From the NCBI RefSeq assembly GCF_003286915.1, contig NZ_QMFY01000005.1:310001-374000 (forward strand): a DNA stretch of 64,000 bases. Reading direction: 5' to 3'. The stretch comes from Pseudochryseolinea flava. Lineage in GTDB: Bacteria > Bacteroidota > Bacteroidia > Cytophagales > Cyclobacteriaceae. Shown here in pieces: positions 63,449 to 64,000 of this stretch. The notes under the pieces are model-generated. The model searched no databases and was not told the DNA's origin. It saw only the letters and a list, made by a program, of their open reading frames with translations. Made by a program: the position numbers and the translations under genes. The number at the start of each line of letters is the position of its first letter. Position 1 is the first letter of the stretch.

Positions 63449-64000
63449 TTATATAATCCAATTTACCTTAATACTTTTTGACTCTGGGAGTCCAATTGAA
63501 GGGAAATAATATCTGATGAATTCGATTATGATATTTATTCGTGTTGCAACTATTGCAGAATGCTCTCTGATGTGCTCGATCACGAGCGCAGTAGGATAAT
63601 ACGAAATGTTGTTGATATTGTGGTCAATCAAATTAGTTGTTCTCCAAATTCCACACCCACTTAATCCGTTAGGCTTAGGTCCTTGTGTGGCAGTTTTCGT
63701 TAAGTAATTATGGATTCGTCTCGGCCGATATGCTAATATTTGATGACTTTTTCTTTTGAAGCCATATTGATCAAATAGTGACTTGTTGGTATTAAGATTC
63801 GTCAAGAAAATAAAAGGATACATTTGTATTTTTTTCTTGTCAGCGTTGAACGAGATCCTCGACGAAGGATGTCCAGCGATCAAATATTGCTCTTGCTCAG
63901 CGTCTTCGTGATCAATGCTAAAGCTAGCCAAGTCATAAAAAGAGAATCTGCCATTAACCCGGGCAACGAATTCTTCATCGAGAAGGTAGAAACCGATGTC
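63449..64000 (-). CDS. probable trypsin-fold serine peptidase, 3' part
   Basis: An open minus-strand frame enters from the right edge and stops at 63449, so about 183 C-terminal residues are seen and the start is outside the window. Two features suggest a chymotrypsin-like protease. The first visible codons read DIGFYLLDEE, like the catalytic-Asp strand, and GPKPNGLSGCGIW resembles the GxSG nucleophile motif followed by the terminal strands. The catalytic His would lie beyond the edge. It converges with the ASCH gene and belongs to the island cargo. No signal peptide can be judged. Confidence 0.55.
   Translation of the reverse strand, partial: DIGFYLLDEEFVARVNGRFSFYDLASFSIDHEDAEQEQYLIAGHPSSRISFNADKKKIQMYPFIFLTNLNTNKSLFDQYGFKRKSHQILAYRPRRIHNYLTKTATQGPKPNGLSGCGIWRTTNLIDHNINNISYYPTALVIEHIREHSAIVATRINIIIEFIRYYFPSIGLPESKSIKVNWII

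Overview
This window is a Bacteroidota chromosome segment, most probably from the order Cytophagales (Chryseolinea/Ohtaekwangia-like). The evidence is a set of families common in that phylum (YfhO, DUF2911, DUF2851, DUF3078, DUF4269), SusC-type TonB receptor architecture, lipoproteins with a Cys-Ser-Asp-rich export signal, TAnnTTTG-type -7 promoter elements, almost no Shine-Dalgarno sites, and a tmRNA tag ending in YAMAA. The genus is inference.

Layout. 1-6 kb: 5' part of an OstA/LptA-like gene, tilS, mdh and a YfhO membrane protein. 6.4-12.1 kb: a molybdenum-cofactor cluster (moaA, moaD, moaE, mobA, moaC, moeA). A voltage-gated K+ channel gene lies inside its moaC-channel-mobA operon. 12.2-26.5 kb: ffh, a DUF2911 protein, a RimB/RimK glutamylation pair with a downstream aspartoacylase-family enzyme, DedA, a protein with a histone-H1-like tail, glutaminyl cyclase, a large OmpA/PD40 protein, an N-acyl-D-amino-acid deacylase and exported proteins. 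26.8-46.9 kb: ftsK, lolA, pyrF, DUF2851, a polytopic membrane protein with a NeuD-type acyltransferase, a nucleoside phosphorylase, an M16 peptidase, an O-methyltransferase, a LysM lytic transglycosylase, a CheY-like regulator, DUF3078, a HerA-like ATPase, a 7TMR-DISM protein and dnaX. dnaX needs a -1 shift at an A10 run to encode tau. 47-57.2 kb: a TlpA-like protein, a PstS-like binding protein with an EF-hand loop next to a TonB-dependent receptor, a GH20 hexosaminidase, a PQQ-type sugar dehydrogenase and a ChaN lipoprotein.

57.2-64 kb: ssrA (tmRNA) followed directly by an intact tyrosine recombinase and a second, frameshifted recombinase. This is a genomic island at the tmRNA 3' end, possibly two stacked insertions. 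Its cargo starts with a 687-residue protein combining an N-terminal GNAT acetyltransferase, a PIN nuclease, a second GNAT-like region and a C-terminal PUA-like region. It overlaps a separate ASCH-domain gene. A convergent gene cut by the window edge looks like a trypsin-fold serine peptidase. The GNAT-PIN/ASCH pair is the best candidate here for an undescribed system, probably RNA-directed toxicity, regulation or defence; that function is inference.

Non-coding structure is rich. Short 7-8 bp tandem arrays recur at stop codons or upstream of genes. One array is split by a 149-bp element with terminal inverted repeats, and many genes end in clear intrinsic terminators. No rRNA, ordinary tRNA or CRISPR array was seen.
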